Origin: RHKX01 sp963823565
GTDB lineage: Bacteria; Actinomycetota; Thermoleophilia; Solirubrobacterales; 70-9
Direction: 5' to 3'
NCBI GenBank assembly: GCA_963823565.1
Contig: CAWGLR010000003.1
Span: forward strand, 1,116,001-1,180,000
DNA: 64,000 nt
In this document: positions 42,979 through 52,758 of the stretch, in pieces
How positions within the stretch are numbered: the stretch's first letter is position 1
How the letters are laid out: every line of letters begins with the position of its first letter
Translations under genes and position numbers: made by a program
The notes under the pieces: model-generated
What the model was told of the DNA's origin: nothing
The model's input: the letters and a program-made list of their open reading frames with translations, nothing else
Databases searched by the model: none

Positions 42979-45834
42979 ATGGGCTCGCGCCGCGCCAACA
43001 TCGCGATCATCGTCCTCGTGCTGGCAATGCTTGCCGGCTCGGCCCTGGTGATCTTCACCAAGTCGACGAAGCTCGGCCTCGACCTCAGCGGCGGCACCCA
43101 GCTCATCTACGAGGGCCAGCCGAGCCCGCAGAACCCCGAGGTCGACGCCGAGGACATCGACCGGGCGATCGAGATCATGCGCGACCGCGTCGACGCGCTC
43201 GGCGTCTCCGAGCCCGAGATCTCGCCGCTCGGCCCGACCGGGATCCAGGTCGGGCTGCCGAACGTCACCGACGCGCAGCGGGCGATCGACCAGGTCGGCG
43301 ACACCGCGCAGCTCTACTTCTACGACCTCGAGCCGAACGTCATCCCACTCGACCCGAAGGTCACGCCCGGCGAGGTCACGCCGATCAACCTCGAGCAACA
43401 GGCGACGACCAGCCAGTACGAGGCGGTCGAGCTCGCCTCCAAGCAGCCCGTCCGCAAGTGCGGCGACATCTGCTCGCACACCGGCTCGCAGTTCTACCTC
43501 TTCGAGAAGAAGAGCCGCCAGTTCGTCGCCGGCCCCGAGCGGTCCGAGCGCGACCTGCTCTCGCTCGAGCAGTCCAAGGCGATTCCCCAGGACGACCGCA
43601 AGGTCCTCGAGGTTCCCGAGGGGACGGTCGTCGTCGCCGACCAGAAGGACCCCGAGAACCCGGACGCGGTCCCGCGGTTCTTCGTCCTCCGCGACCGTCC
43701 GGCGCTGACCGGCAGCGACATCGAGAACCCGGAGCAGAACTTCGACGAGCAGAACCTGCCCAACGTCACCTTCGACTTCACCGACAAGGGGCGGGAGGCG
43801 TTCGCGCGAATCACGCGCAACATCGCCCAGCGGGGAGTGGAATCGGGCCTCGGCCAGCCCTACGCCTTCGCGATCGTGCTCGACGGCGAGATCGTCTCGC
43901 GGCCGATCATCGACTTCAACGAGAACCCGGACGGGATCGACGGCCGCAACGGCGCCCAGATCTCCGGCAGCTTCACGACCCAGGAGGCGCAGGACCTCGC
44001 GACGTTCCTGAAGATCGGCGCGCTCCCGGTCGAGCTCAAGCTCGTCAGCCAGAGCACGGTCACTGCGACCCTCGGCAAGCAGGCCCTCGACGAGGGACTG
44101 CGGGCGGGGCTCGCCGGGCTGATCCTCGTCGCCCTCTTCCTGCTCTTCTACTACCGCTTCCTCGGGCTCATCGCGGTCCTCGGCCTCGGCGTCTACGCCG
44201 TCTTCTTCTACGCGATGATGAAGCTGATCCCGATCACGCTGACGCTGCCCGGGATCGCCGGCCTCGTCCTGACGATCGGCGTCGCCGCCGACTCGAACGT
44301 CGTCATCTTCGAGCGAATAAAGGAGGAGGCCCGCAAGGGCCACTCGATGATCTCGGCGATCACGACCGGCTACCGGCGCGGCATCGCGACGATCATCGAC
44401 GCGAACGTGATCACGCTGCTGACCGCGTTCATCCTGTTCGGGCTCGCGACCGCGGGGGTGAAGGGGTTCGCGTTCGTCCTCGGCATCGGCACGATCGTCT
44501 CGCTGTTCACCGCGGTCATCTTCACCAGGGCGGTGCTCGGCATCCTCGGCCGGACCCGGATCCTGCGCTCGCCCGCCTTCATCGGCGTCGGCAAGACCGA
44601 GCGGGTGCGCTGGCACTTCGACTTCTCCGGCGCCAGCCGCTGGTTCTTCTCGGCCTCGGGCGCGATCCTCGCGATCGGCGCCTTCTCGTTCGCGACGAAC
44701 CAGCTCAACTTCGGGATCGACTTCGAGTCGGGAACCAAGATCACCGCGGCGCTCGGGCCCGACGCGACCGTCGACACCGTCCGCGAGGCGCTCAGCAACG
44801 CCGGCGTCGAGGAGCCCGACGCGGTCAAGATCCAGCAGGTCGAGAACCCCGAATTCGGCACCAACGTCTTCCAGATCCAGGGGAAGATCTCGCCGCAGGC
44901 CGAGGGCGGGGGCGACCAGCAGGGGGACGTCGCCTCGGTCCAGGACGAGCTCGGGCAGGAGTTCGGATACGAGAAGAGCGCGACGCAGAGCTTCCAGAAC
45001 GACACCGTCGGGCCGACGTTCGGCGAGCAGATCGCCCGCAGCGCCGGCTACGCGATCGTCTTCTCGCTGCTGCTGATCGCCGCCTACGTCGCGTTCCGGT
45101 TCGAGGCGAAGTACGCGGTCCCGGTGATGATCGCCGTGGTCCACGACGTCCTGATCACAGCGGGTGTCTACTCGCTCGTCGGAAGGGAGGTCTCGAGCGC
45201 CACCGTCGCCGCTTTCCTGACGATTCTCGGATACTCGCTCTACGACACCGTGATCGTCTTCGACCGCGTGCGCGAGAACGTGCCGCGGCTGCCGCGGGCG
45301 ACGTTCGCCCAGATCGCCAACCGCTCGCTGAGCGAGGTCCTCACGCGGTCGCTGATCACCGGCCTCTCGACCGTCTTCCTGATCGCGGTGATCCTCCTGT
45401 TCGGCGGCGAGACCCTGCGCGACTTCGCCTTCGCGATGATGGTCGGGGTCCTCTCGGGTACCTATTCGTCGATCTTCATCGCGACGCCGGTGCTGATCCA
45501 CTGGAAGGAGCGCGAGCCCGCCTACCGCGCCCGCGCCGCTCAGATCCGCGAGAGCATGGGCTACGTGCCGGCCTTCCCCGAGGACAACCTCGTCGCCCGC
45601 GTCGACGGTGAGCCGGTCCACGAGGGGGCCGACGGCGCCGACGGCGCGGTTAGCGCTCCCGAGCCCGAGCCGGTCCCGGCCGCCCCCGCGGCCGTCGCCG
45701 CCGACGACGGCGAGCGCGCCGCTCCGTCCGTGCCGGAGGAGCCGCTGCCGGCCGGCCTGAGCGAGCGCGAGCGGCGACTCGAGGCTCGCCGCCGGCGCCA
45801 GGCCGCGAAGCGCAAGCACGGGAGGCCACGCTGA
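42979..45834 (+). CDS. secDF: Fused protein-export membrane protein SecDF
   Basis: A 951-residue fusion of SecD and SecF, which use the proton gradient to pull secreted proteins through SecYEG. SecD half: first helix, then GLDLSGGTQLIYEG, the periplasmic P1 domain with DRVDALGVSEPEI, and the six-helix block containing ILVALFLLFYYRFLGLIA and GVAADSNVVIFERIKEE. SecF half begins near residue 540 (HFDFSGASRWFF), with INFGIDFESG-like QLNFGIDFESGTKI and LTILGYSLYDTVIVFDRVREN. The long charged, Glu/Ala/Pro-rich C-terminal tail (residues ~880-951) is cytosolic. ATG 12 nt after the previous stop; the stop overlaps the next ATG. Confidence 0.95.
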   Translation: MGSRRANIAIIVLVLAMLAGSALVIFTKSTKLGLDLSGGTQLIYEGQPSPQNPEVDAEDIDRAIEIMRDRVDALGVSEPEISPLGPTGIQVGLPNVTDAQRAIDQVGDTAQLYFYDLEPNVIPLDPKVTPGEVTPINLEQQATTSQYEAVELASKQPVRKCGDICSHTGSQFYLFEKKSRQFVAGPERSERDLLSLEQSKAIPQDDRKVLEVPEGTVVVADQKDPENPDAVPRFFVLRDRPALTGSDIENPEQNFDEQNLPNVTFDFTDKGREAFARITRNIAQRGVESGLGQPYAFAIVLDGEIVSRPIIDFNENPDGIDGRNGAQISGSFTTQEAQDLATFLKIGALPVELKLVSQSTVTATLGKQALDEGLRAGLAGLILVALFLLFYYRFLGLIAVLGLGVYAVFFYAMMKLIPITLTLPGIAGLVLTIGVAADSNVVIFERIKEEARKGHSMISAITTGYRRGIATIIDANVITLLTAFILFGLATAGVKGFAFVLGIGTIVSLFTAVIFTRAVLGILGRTRILRSPAFIGVGKTERVRWHFDFSGASRWFFSASGAILAIGAFSFATNQLNFGIDFESGTKITAALGPDATVDTVREALSNAGVEEPDAVKIQQVENPEFGTNVFQIQGKISPQAEGGGDQQGDVASVQDELGQEFGYEKSATQSFQNDTVGPTFGEQIARSAGYAIVFSLLLIAAYVAFRFEAKYAVPVMIAVVHDVLITAGVYSLVGREVSSATVAAFLTILGYSLYDTVIVFDRVRENVPRLPRATFAQIANRSLSEVLTRSLITGLSTVFLIAVILLFGGETLRDFAFAMMVGVLSGTYSSIFIATPVLIHWKEREPAYRARAAQIRESMGYVPAFPEDNLVARVDGEPVHEGADGADGAVSAPEPEPVPAAPAAVAADDGERAAPSVPEEPLPAGLSERERRLEARRRRQAAKRKHGRPR

Positions 45835-46109
45835 TGGCGATCCTCGTCTGGGCAACGCTCGGCATCGCGCTCTGGCACTTCACGGTGTTCGTGCCCGACC
45901 GCTTCCGCGGCGGCATCGTCGGCGCGTTCCTCGCCGCGGTGGTGGGCGCCTGCGTCACCGGCGCGCTCTGGCAGATCGCCACCGGCGACAGCCTCGGCGA
46001 GACCGACGTGCTGACCGCCCTCGCCGCGGTTCCCGGCTTCCTGATCGCGACCTCGATCGTCTACGTGCTCGGCTCGCGGGACGAAGCCGCGCGCGACCTT
46101 CCCTACTGA
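45834..46109 (+). CDS. Small membrane protein downstream of secDF
   Basis: A 91-residue protein with three hydrophobic helices (AILVWATLGIALWHFTVFV; GIVGAFLAAVVGACVTGALW; VLTALAAVPGFLIATSIVYVLG). It resembles no characterised family that I know, but small membrane proteins of this type recur after secDF in related genomes (from memory, unverified). ATG overlaps the secDF stop (TGATG), so it is co-translated with it. Confidence 0.65.
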   Translation: MAILVWATLGIALWHFTVFVPDRFRGGIVGAFLAAVVGACVTGALWQIATGDSLGETDVLTALAAVPGFLIATSIVYVLGSRDEAARDLPY

Positions 46110-46180
46110 GTCGCGGCTTTTCGCCGTAACGGGCGGGATTGCGATCCGTTTCCGTCCTCTAGCGGTGCAAGCCTCGGCCG

Positions 46181-48724
46181 GTGAGCACCGCGGAGGCACC
46201 CGGATACCGCGCCGAGCCCTATGACTTCGCCGCCGCAAGGCGGCTGATGGCGGAGTTCGACCTCGCCGAGCCGGTGGCGATCGCGCTCGTCCGCCGCGGC
46301 CTCGGATCGGTGGAGGCGGCGCGGGAGTTCCTCGCAGCCGACGAGTCCCACGATCCTTCGGCGTTCGCCGGGATCGGCGACGCGGTCGCGACGATCGAGG
46401 ACGCGATCACGGGCTGCGAGCGGATCACGGTCCACGGCGACTACGACGTCGACGGCATCTGCTCGACGACGATCCTCGTCTCGGCGCTCCGCCGCGCGGG
46501 CGCGGAGTGCGACTGGCTGATCCCCGATCGCCTCGGGGACGGCTACGGCCTCGGCGAGCGGTCGCTCGAGGAGCTGCGCAGCCGCGGCACCGGCCTCCTG
46601 ATCACCGCCGACTGCGGGATCGCGTCGGCCGACGAGGTCGAGCGGGCGAAGGCCGACGGGATCGAGGTCGTCGTCACCGACCACCACCACCCCGGGGACC
46701 GGCTGCCGGACTGCCCGATCGTCCATCCCGTCGTCTCCGGCTACCCGTTCGAGGGCCTGTGCGGCGCCGCCGTCGCGCACAAGCTCGTGCTGGCGCTGGA
46801 GCGGGGGAGGGGGATCGCCGGCGAGGCGTTCGAGCGCCGCGACCTCGACCTCGTCGCGCTGGCGACGATCGCCGACCTCGTCCCGCTCGTCGGCGAGAAC
46901 CGCTCGCTTGCCCGGCGCGGCCTGCACGAGCTCCGGCTCGCGCGACGCCCCGGCGTACGCGCGCTGATCGCCGGCTGCTCGATCGAGCCCGAGCGGCTCG
47001 ACGAGGGCGACATCGCATTCCGGCTGGCGCCGCGGCTCAACGCCGCCGGCCGCCTCTACCGCGCCGACGCGGGCGTCGAGCTGATGCTGACGACCGACGA
47101 CGCCCGGGCTCGCGCGATCGCATCCGAGCTCGACGCCGCCAACCACGAGCGGCGCGAGACCGAGCGCGGCGTCTCGAACGAGGCGGAGGCCGCGCTCCGT
47201 GATCTGCCCGACGAGGATCGTTCAGCCCCTGCGCTCGTGCTGGCCGGCGAGGGCTGGCATCCGGGCGTGGTCGGCATCGTCGCCTCGCGGATCGTCGAGA
47301 GGCACGGCCGGCCGGCGGTGGTTCTCTCGGTCGACTCCGAGACCGGCCGGGCGAAGGGATCGGGGCGCAGCGTTCCCGGGTTCGACCTGCTCGCCGCCCT
47401 CGACGCCTGCGCGGAGCACCTCGACCGCTACGGCGGCCACCGGGCCGCCGCGGGGGTCGAGCTCGAGGCCGATCGAGTCGAGGCGTTCCGGGCGGCGTTC
47501 GCAGACCACGCGCGGGAGGTCGCGCCGGATGGAGGCCTGCGGGCGCCCGAGCGAGTCGACGCCGTCGTCGGCGCTGACGCGCTCGACCTTCGCGTCGCCG
47601 AGCAGTTCGAGTCGCTGGCCCCGTTCGGGCAGGGGAACCCGGAGATCAAGCTGCTCGTGCCGGGCGCCCGGATCGCCGACGTGCGGCCGATGGGGGAGGA
47701 GGGCAAGCACGCGCGCTTCCAGCTCTCGACCGGCGCGGTCTCGGCCCGCGGGGTCGCCTTCAACGCGAACGGGACGCTCTCGGCGGCGCAGCGCTCGCCG
47801 CACGACATCACCGTCCGCCTCGAGGTCAACCACTGGAACGGGGGCGTCGAGCCGCGGGCGGTGCTCGCCGGCGCGCATCCGCGCGACGCCCGGCCGGGCG
47901 GGGACGGGCACGGCTGTCCCGAGGCCGAGGACGGCGTCTGGTGGTGGGAGCGGTTCGACCGCGAGCTCGAGCGCCCGCTGGAGGAGGATGCTCCCGGGTC
48001 CCGCCGCGACGGTGGCCGCGAGGTGCTGGACGCGCGCGCCGGCTCCCCGGTCGCGCGGATCGCCGAGCTGTTGTCCAGCGGCGCCCGGGTGCTCGTGATC
48101 GCGGCCGACGCCGGCCGGCGTTCGGCCCTGGCAGGGGCCGTCGGGATCGCGGGCGCCGGCTCCGGCGCCACGGTCTGCCTGCGCTGCCCTCCGCAGGAGC
48201 TGACGCGCGCGGCGGCGGGGGAGGGACGCCTGCTCCTCACCGACTGGGCCACGCTCGCCGCGGCGCACGAGGCGGCGGCCGCCTTCGGCCACGTCGTCGC
48301 CGTCGATCCCCCCGCGACGCCGGCCGAGGAGTGCGCGGCGCTGAGCGGCGCCGGCTTCCTGCATCGGGCCTGGGGCCTCGGCGAGGACCTGGCGGAGCTC
48401 TGCTGGGACTCGGAGTGGGAGCTGCGGCCGGTGCTGGCCGACGTCTATCGCGCGCTGACGCCGGGACGCCTCGCGGGCGAGGAGCTGCGGCGAGCGCTGA
48501 TCGGCCCGTCGCGATACGGGCGGACCCCCGAGGCCGCCGCCCGCTGCGCCCGCGTCCTCTGTGACCTCGGCATCGCAGAGCGGGGCGGTGACGGCGATGC
48601 CCGCTGGATCGGGGTCGTATCCTCGAAAAGGACCGAACTCGAACGATCCGGCGCCTGGCGCGCCTATTCGCGGACCCATCAGGAGGGGCGGCGATTTCTT
48701 CAGAGCCTGAGAACACAGCGCTGA
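46181..48724 (+). CDS. recJ: Single-stranded-DNA exonuclease RecJ
   Basis: An 847-residue 5'-3' single-strand exonuclease of the DHH family. Catalytic motifs: HGDYDVDGICST (motif I), DCGI (ITADCGIAS), the DHH motif (VVTDHHHPGD), and the DHHA1 domain with VGIVASRIVERHGRPAVVLS and RYGGHRAAAGVE. The OB-fold (LAPFGQGNPEIKLLVPG) follows. About 260 further residues at the C-terminus are not part of the core; they include a Rossmann-like stretch (ARVLVIAADAGRRSALAGAVGIAG) and a helical end, and resemble the extended C-terminus of many Gram-positive RecJ proteins. GTG start. Confidence 0.93.
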   Translation: MSTAEAPGYRAEPYDFAAARRLMAEFDLAEPVAIALVRRGLGSVEAAREFLAADESHDPSAFAGIGDAVATIEDAITGCERITVHGDYDVDGICSTTILVSALRRAGAECDWLIPDRLGDGYGLGERSLEELRSRGTGLLITADCGIASADEVERAKADGIEVVVTDHHHPGDRLPDCPIVHPVVSGYPFEGLCGAAVAHKLVLALERGRGIAGEAFERRDLDLVALATIADLVPLVGENRSLARRGLHELRLARRPGVRALIAGCSIEPERLDEGDIAFRLAPRLNAAGRLYRADAGVELMLTTDDARARAIASELDAANHERRETERGVSNEAEAALRDLPDEDRSAPALVLAGEGWHPGVVGIVASRIVERHGRPAVVLSVDSETGRAKGSGRSVPGFDLLAALDACAEHLDRYGGHRAAAGVELEADRVEAFRAAFADHAREVAPDGGLRAPERVDAVVGADALDLRVAEQFESLAPFGQGNPEIKLLVPGARIADVRPMGEEGKHARFQLSTGAVSARGVAFNANGTLSAAQRSPHDITVRLEVNHWNGGVEPRAVLAGAHPRDARPGGDGHGCPEAEDGVWWWERFDRELERPLEEDAPGSRRDGGREVLDARAGSPVARIAELLSSGARVLVIAADAGRRSALAGAVGIAGAGSGATVCLRCPPQELTRAAAGEGRLLLTDWATLAAAHEAAAAFGHVVAVDPPATPAEECAALSGAGFLHRAWGLGEDLAELCWDSEWELRPVLADVYRALTPGRLAGEELRRALIGPSRYGRTPEAAARCARVLCDLGIAERGGDGDARWIGVVSSKRTELERSGAWRAYSRTHQEGRRFLQSLRTQR

Positions 48725-48789
48725 GCGGCGCACCACCCGACGCGACGGACGTCGCGATCGACCTCGCCGAGGGCGATCGCGCCGGACAC

Positions 48790-51072
48790 GTGCGCGTCGG
48801 CGCCGGCGACGGCTCCGCCCGGCTCGCGCCGGTAGACGAGATCACGCGCGACCTGACGCCGCGCGAGCGCGAGCTGCTGGGCGACCTCCTGGCCGTGATC
48901 GCCGAGCACGACCCGGGCAACGGGGACGCGGTCGACCGGCTCGAGGTCGAGCGCGCGTTCGCGTTCGCCTGCGAGCGCCACGCCGACCAGCGGCGCCGCT
49001 CCGGCGAGGAGTTCGTCAGCCATCCCGTCGAGGTGGCGAAGATCTGCGCCGGCCTGCGGCTCGACACCGAGACGCTGTGCGCGGCGCTGCTGCACGACAC
49101 CGTCGAGGACACGAGCGCGAGCCTCGAGGAGGTTGAGGAGCGATTCGGCGAGCGGGTCGCCCACCTCGTCGACGGCGTCACGAAGCTGACCGGGATCACG
49201 TTCGAGAGCCGCGACGAGAGCCAGGCCGAGAACTACCGGAAGATGATGGTCGCGATGGCCGCCGACGTGCGGGTCATCCTGATCAAGCTCGCCGACCGGC
49301 TCCACAACATGCGGACGCTCGGTGCGATGCCGAAGCAGAAGCAGCTGGCGAAGTCGCGCGAGACGCTCGAGATCTACGCGCCGCTCGCGCATCGCCTGGG
49401 TATCCACGCGATCAAGTGGGAGCTCGAGGACCTGGCGTTCCAGGTCCTGCACCCGCGCAAGTACGAGGAGATCAAGAAGCTGGTCAGCCAGCAGCGCGAC
49501 GAGCGCGAGCGCTACGTCACCGAGGCGGGTGCCTTCCTGGCGGACGAGCTGGCGTCGGTCGGCATCGACGCGCAGATCTCCGGGCGCGCCAAGCACTTCT
49601 ACTCGATCTACTCGAAGATGACCAAGAAGGGCCGCGAGTTCAACGAGATCTACGACCTCACCGCGATGCGGGTGATCGTCGGCTCGGTGAAGGACTGCTA
49701 CGGCGCGATCGGGGTCATCCACGCGCTCTGGAAGCCGCTGCCCGGTCGCTTCAAGGACTTCATCGCGACCCCGAAGATGAACCTGTACCAGACGCTGCAC
49801 ACGACGGTGATCGGGCCTCAGGGGCAGCCGCTGGAGATCCAGATCCGGACCCAGGAGATGCACGAGCTCGCCGAGTACGGCGTCGCCGCGCACGTCGTCT
49901 ACAAGGAGGGCGGCGGCCGCGGGCGCAAGGACGTGAGCCGCGACAAGATGACCTGGCTGCGGCACCTCCTCGACGAGGAGGGGGAGGCCGACGCCGAGGA
50001 CTTCCTCGCAGCGCTCAAGGTCGATCTCTTCGAGGACGAGGTCTTCGTCTTCACGCCGAAGGGCGAGATCAAGAACCTGTCCGCGGGCTCGACCCCGCTC
50101 GATTTCGCCTACGCGGTCCACACCGACGTCGGCCACCGCTGCGTCGGCGCGAAGGTCAACGGCAAGATCGTGCCGCTGCACTATCAGCTGCGCAGCGGCG
50201 ACATCGTCGAGATCCTCACCGGCAAGCGCGAGCGCGGGCCGTCGCGCGACTGGCTCGGGCTCGTCCGCACGTCGCGGGCGCGCAACAAGATCCGCGCGTT
50301 CCTGAAGCGGGAGCGGCGCGAGGACGCCGAGCGCGCGGGTCGCGAGGACCTATCCGAGGCGCTGCGCAAGCGCGGGCTGCCGCCGGCGAAGGTGGCGGGC
50401 TCGCCGCTGCTCGTCGACGTGATCCGCGAGTCGGGCTTCCGCAAGGCGGAGGACTTCTACATCGCCCTCGGCCAGGGCAAGCTCAGCCAGAAGACGATCG
50501 CCAACAAGGTCCTGCAGCGCCTCAAGCAGGGCGAGGCGGTCGCCGGCGACGAGACCGAGTCGCGCCTCGCCGGCGTGCTCGAGGGCCGCGACGAGCGCGA
50601 GCGCCGGACCCAGGAGGCGACCGACTACGGCATCAGGGTCGAGGGCGTCGACGACGTGATGATCCGGCTGGCGAAGTGCTGCCGGCCCGTCCCCGGCGAC
50701 AAGATCGTCGGCTACGTCTCGCTCGGCCGCGGCATCACCGTCCACCGCGCCGACTGCAAGAACGTCAGCGCGCTCATGAAGTCGCCGGAGCGATTCACGC
50801 CCGTGAGCTGGGACGGCGACAACCGCACGTCCTACCGGGTCGAGATCGCGGTCGATGCCTATGACCGGACCCGCCTGCTCGAAGACCTATCGCGGACCTT
50901 CTCCGAAGCAGGCGTGAACATCCTCGAGGCCCGCTGCTCCACCAAGCACCCGATGGTGCACAACCGCTTCGTCGTCGAAGTCGGCGACACGACCCAGCTC
51001 AAGGCCGGCATCTCCCGCCTGCGCCAGGTGGATCAGGTCTTCGACGTCTACCGCGTCACCCCGGGCGGCTGA
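48790..51072 (+). CDS. relA: Bifunctional (p)ppGpp synthetase/hydrolase RelA/SpoT
   Basis: At least 760 residues. Domains in order: HD hydrolase (ALLHDTVEDT, with the HDxxED metal motif intact, so degradation is expected), synthetase (YDLTAMRVIVGSVKDCYGAIGVIHALWKPLPGRFKDFIA), TGS (EVFVFTPKGEIKNLSAGSTPLDFAYAVHTDVGHRC), a zinc/helical region with CCRPVPGD, and C-terminal ACT (RTRLLEDLSRTFSEAGVNI). It makes and degrades the stringent-response alarmone. The start is unsettled: GTG 48790 has no ribosome site, whereas an AGGAGG at 48681-48686 sits 7 nt before an in-frame ATT at 48694, which would add 32 residues and overlap recJ. Confidence 0.94.
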   Translation: MRVGAGDGSARLAPVDEITRDLTPRERELLGDLLAVIAEHDPGNGDAVDRLEVERAFAFACERHADQRRRSGEEFVSHPVEVAKICAGLRLDTETLCAALLHDTVEDTSASLEEVEERFGERVAHLVDGVTKLTGITFESRDESQAENYRKMMVAMAADVRVILIKLADRLHNMRTLGAMPKQKQLAKSRETLEIYAPLAHRLGIHAIKWELEDLAFQVLHPRKYEEIKKLVSQQRDERERYVTEAGAFLADELASVGIDAQISGRAKHFYSIYSKMTKKGREFNEIYDLTAMRVIVGSVKDCYGAIGVIHALWKPLPGRFKDFIATPKMNLYQTLHTTVIGPQGQPLEIQIRTQEMHELAEYGVAAHVVYKEGGGRGRKDVSRDKMTWLRHLLDEEGEADAEDFLAALKVDLFEDEVFVFTPKGEIKNLSAGSTPLDFAYAVHTDVGHRCVGAKVNGKIVPLHYQLRSGDIVEILTGKRERGPSRDWLGLVRTSRARNKIRAFLKRERREDAERAGREDLSEALRKRGLPPAKVAGSPLLVDVIRESGFRKAEDFYIALGQGKLSQKTIANKVLQRLKQGEAVAGDETESRLAGVLEGRDERERRTQEATDYGIRVEGVDDVMIRLAKCCRPVPGDKIVGYVSLGRGITVHRADCKNVSALMKSPERFTPVSWDGDNRTSYRVEIAVDAYDRTRLLEDLSRTFSEAGVNILEARCSTKHPMVHNRFVVEVGDTTQLKAGISRLRQVDQVFDVYRVTPGG

Positions 51073-51229
51073 CGGCCGGCTCGCCGAACGGCGGGGTAGG
51101 GCTCGCGGAACGGGGTGTGGGACGGTCGCGTTGCGCCGACCGGTGGGTCGTTGGTTCCTTCCCGGTCGAATCGGCCGGTTTCGAACCAATGGGCGCTCCC
51201 GGCGCGTGACCCGCCTCCCCTTCGGTGCC

Positions 51230-52195
51230 TCAACCCAGCTCTCCGAGGCTCCGCGTTAGCGCAACCAAACGGTTGCCCGTCTGCTCACGCCGGTGAACGA
51301 CCTGGTCCCGCGTGAAACGGACGGTGTCCAAGCCGGCGATCTTCAGGAGCTGGTCGCGGTCGCGGTCGGACTCGGTGCGGGTTCGGCCGCCATGCCAGCG
51401 CCAGGAGTCGAACTCGACGATCAGGTGCAGCTCGGGCCAGCAGAAGTCGGCGTGGAAGGTGCGGTCGCCGACGTCGATCCGGTGCTGCGTGAGCGGCCGC
51501 GGAATCCCGAACTCGCGGCAGATCGAGAACATCCGGCGCTCGTTCTTGTGCTGGGTCTCGACCGGGTCGTCGGCGATGAGGGCCGCGAGGCGGGCGATCC
51601 CCGGGCGCCCCGCACGTTCGGCGATCAGCTCGTCGAGGCGGCGCCGGTTGAGGATCCGCAGCGAGTCGGCGGCGATGAGCGCGTCCTCGAGCGCATCGTC
51701 ATCGAGCAGCGGTGCGATGTCGGCGAGGGTACGCGCGGCTGCGGTGCACGGGATCCCGTCGATGGCGGTCCGGTCGCGGGGGTGGAGGGGGGTGCGGTGG
51801 CAATCGATGCCCGCACGAGATCTTCCGCGCTGGCCCGGGACCGTGATGTCGATGACCGCTGGATGGATGTCAACGAGGGTGAGGAGACCGGCGGCGCACA
51901 GGTGGCTGACCGCCGACTCGATGCCGCATGCGAGGACGGCGGCCAGAAGGAGCTGCTTGCGGTCGAACGGAGGAGGGTGAAGAGCGAAGACGCCGCGGTG
52001 GATGCGGTGAAGCCGGCCGTTGGCCGTGCGGTCGGCGATGGTTCGCTGGCTCAGCCCGCAGCCGCGAAGTTGCTCGCCCTTGATCAGGCGCTTCTGCTTC
52101 GACGAGATCCGCGCTATGCAGCTCTCTCGCTCGCCAAAGGTTGGTTGCGGCGGTCTATCCGCCGTTTTGAACCTTCCGGGACGGTTGGTGGGCAT
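51230..52195 (-). CDS. DUF559-type nuclease-like protein with an AbiEi-like winged helix
   Basis: A 321-residue protein common in actinobacteria. The N-terminal region (QLRGCGLSQRTIADRTANGRLHRIHRGVFAL) is the same winged-helix type as in AbiEi antitoxins. The middle region (GIPCTAAARTLADIAPLL) also parallels AbiEi. The C-terminus is a DUF559/Vsr-like restriction-endonuclease fold: FHADFCWPELHLIVEFDSWRWHG, then RDRDQLLKIAGLDTVRFTRDQV, with the D ... E-x-D pattern. No toxin partner adjoins it. The first ~35 residues before ISSKQKR are probably not conserved, so a later start is possible. The 157 nt between relA and this gene hold nothing I can support. Confidence 0.8.
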   Translation of the reverse strand: MPTNRPGRFKTADRPPQPTFGERESCIARISSKQKRLIKGEQLRGCGLSQRTIADRTANGRLHRIHRGVFALHPPPFDRKQLLLAAVLACGIESAVSHLCAAGLLTLVDIHPAVIDITVPGQRGRSRAGIDCHRTPLHPRDRTAIDGIPCTAAARTLADIAPLLDDDALEDALIAADSLRILNRRRLDELIAERAGRPGIARLAALIADDPVETQHKNERRMFSICREFGIPRPLTQHRIDVGDRTFHADFCWPELHLIVEFDSWRWHGGRTRTESDRDRDQLLKIAGLDTVRFTRDQVVHRREQTGNRLVALTRSLGELG

Positions 52196-52333
52196 GCCCC
52201 GACCGTGGCATCCGACGGCGCGCGGGTGGCGCGCACGGAGTGACTTTCCACGCTCCCCTCAGTGATAAAACGGCGACGTGGAGCGCCCGGCCCCCGAGCC
52301 GGCGCCAGGGCCCTCGCGCCAGGGCCCTCGCGC

Positions 52334-52753
52334 CTACCCCAGCGCCTTCCGGATCCGCGCGCCCACCTCGGCCATGTGCTCGGGTCCCTCGTAGGGGTTG
52401 CGCGGCCAGAAGAAGCCGCGGAGCCCGTCCTTGCGGCTGCGGGGGACGACGTGGAGGTGCATGTGCGGAACGCTCTGGCTGACGACGTTGTTGACGGCCA
52501 TGAACGTGCCCTGCGAGCCCATCGCCTCGCGGACCGCGCCGGCGAGGCGGCGCCCGTCGGCGAACAGCGGCTCGATCAGCTCGGGCGGGAGGTCCTCGAT
52601 CGTCTCGTGGTGGTCGCGGGGGACGAGGAGGACGTGGCCGGGGAAGAGCGGCCGGTGGTCGAGGAAGGCGAGGGTGCGCTCGCCCTCGAGGACGACCTCG
52701 GCGCCGATCTCCCGGGCGACGATGCCGCAGAAGATGCAGCCCTCGGCCGCCAA
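52334..52753 (-). CDS. HIT-family hydrolase
   Basis: A 139-residue histidine-triad protein that hydrolyses nucleoside phosphate conjugates. CIFCGIVAREIGAEVV at the N-terminus and VPHMHLHVVPR (HxHxH) at the active site are diagnostic. The TTG at 52753, 5 nt after the diacylglycerol kinase stop, gives the standard HIT length; longer starts run into the upstream gene. Co-transcribed with the kinase. Confidence 0.88.
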   Translation of the reverse strand: MAAEGCIFCGIVAREIGAEVVLEGERTLAFLDHRPLFPGHVLLVPRDHHETIEDLPPELIEPLFADGRRLAGAVREAMGSQGTFMAVNNVVSQSVPHMHLHVVPRSRKDGLRGFFWPRNPYEGPEHMAEVGARIRKALG

Positions 52754-52758
52754 CGCGC

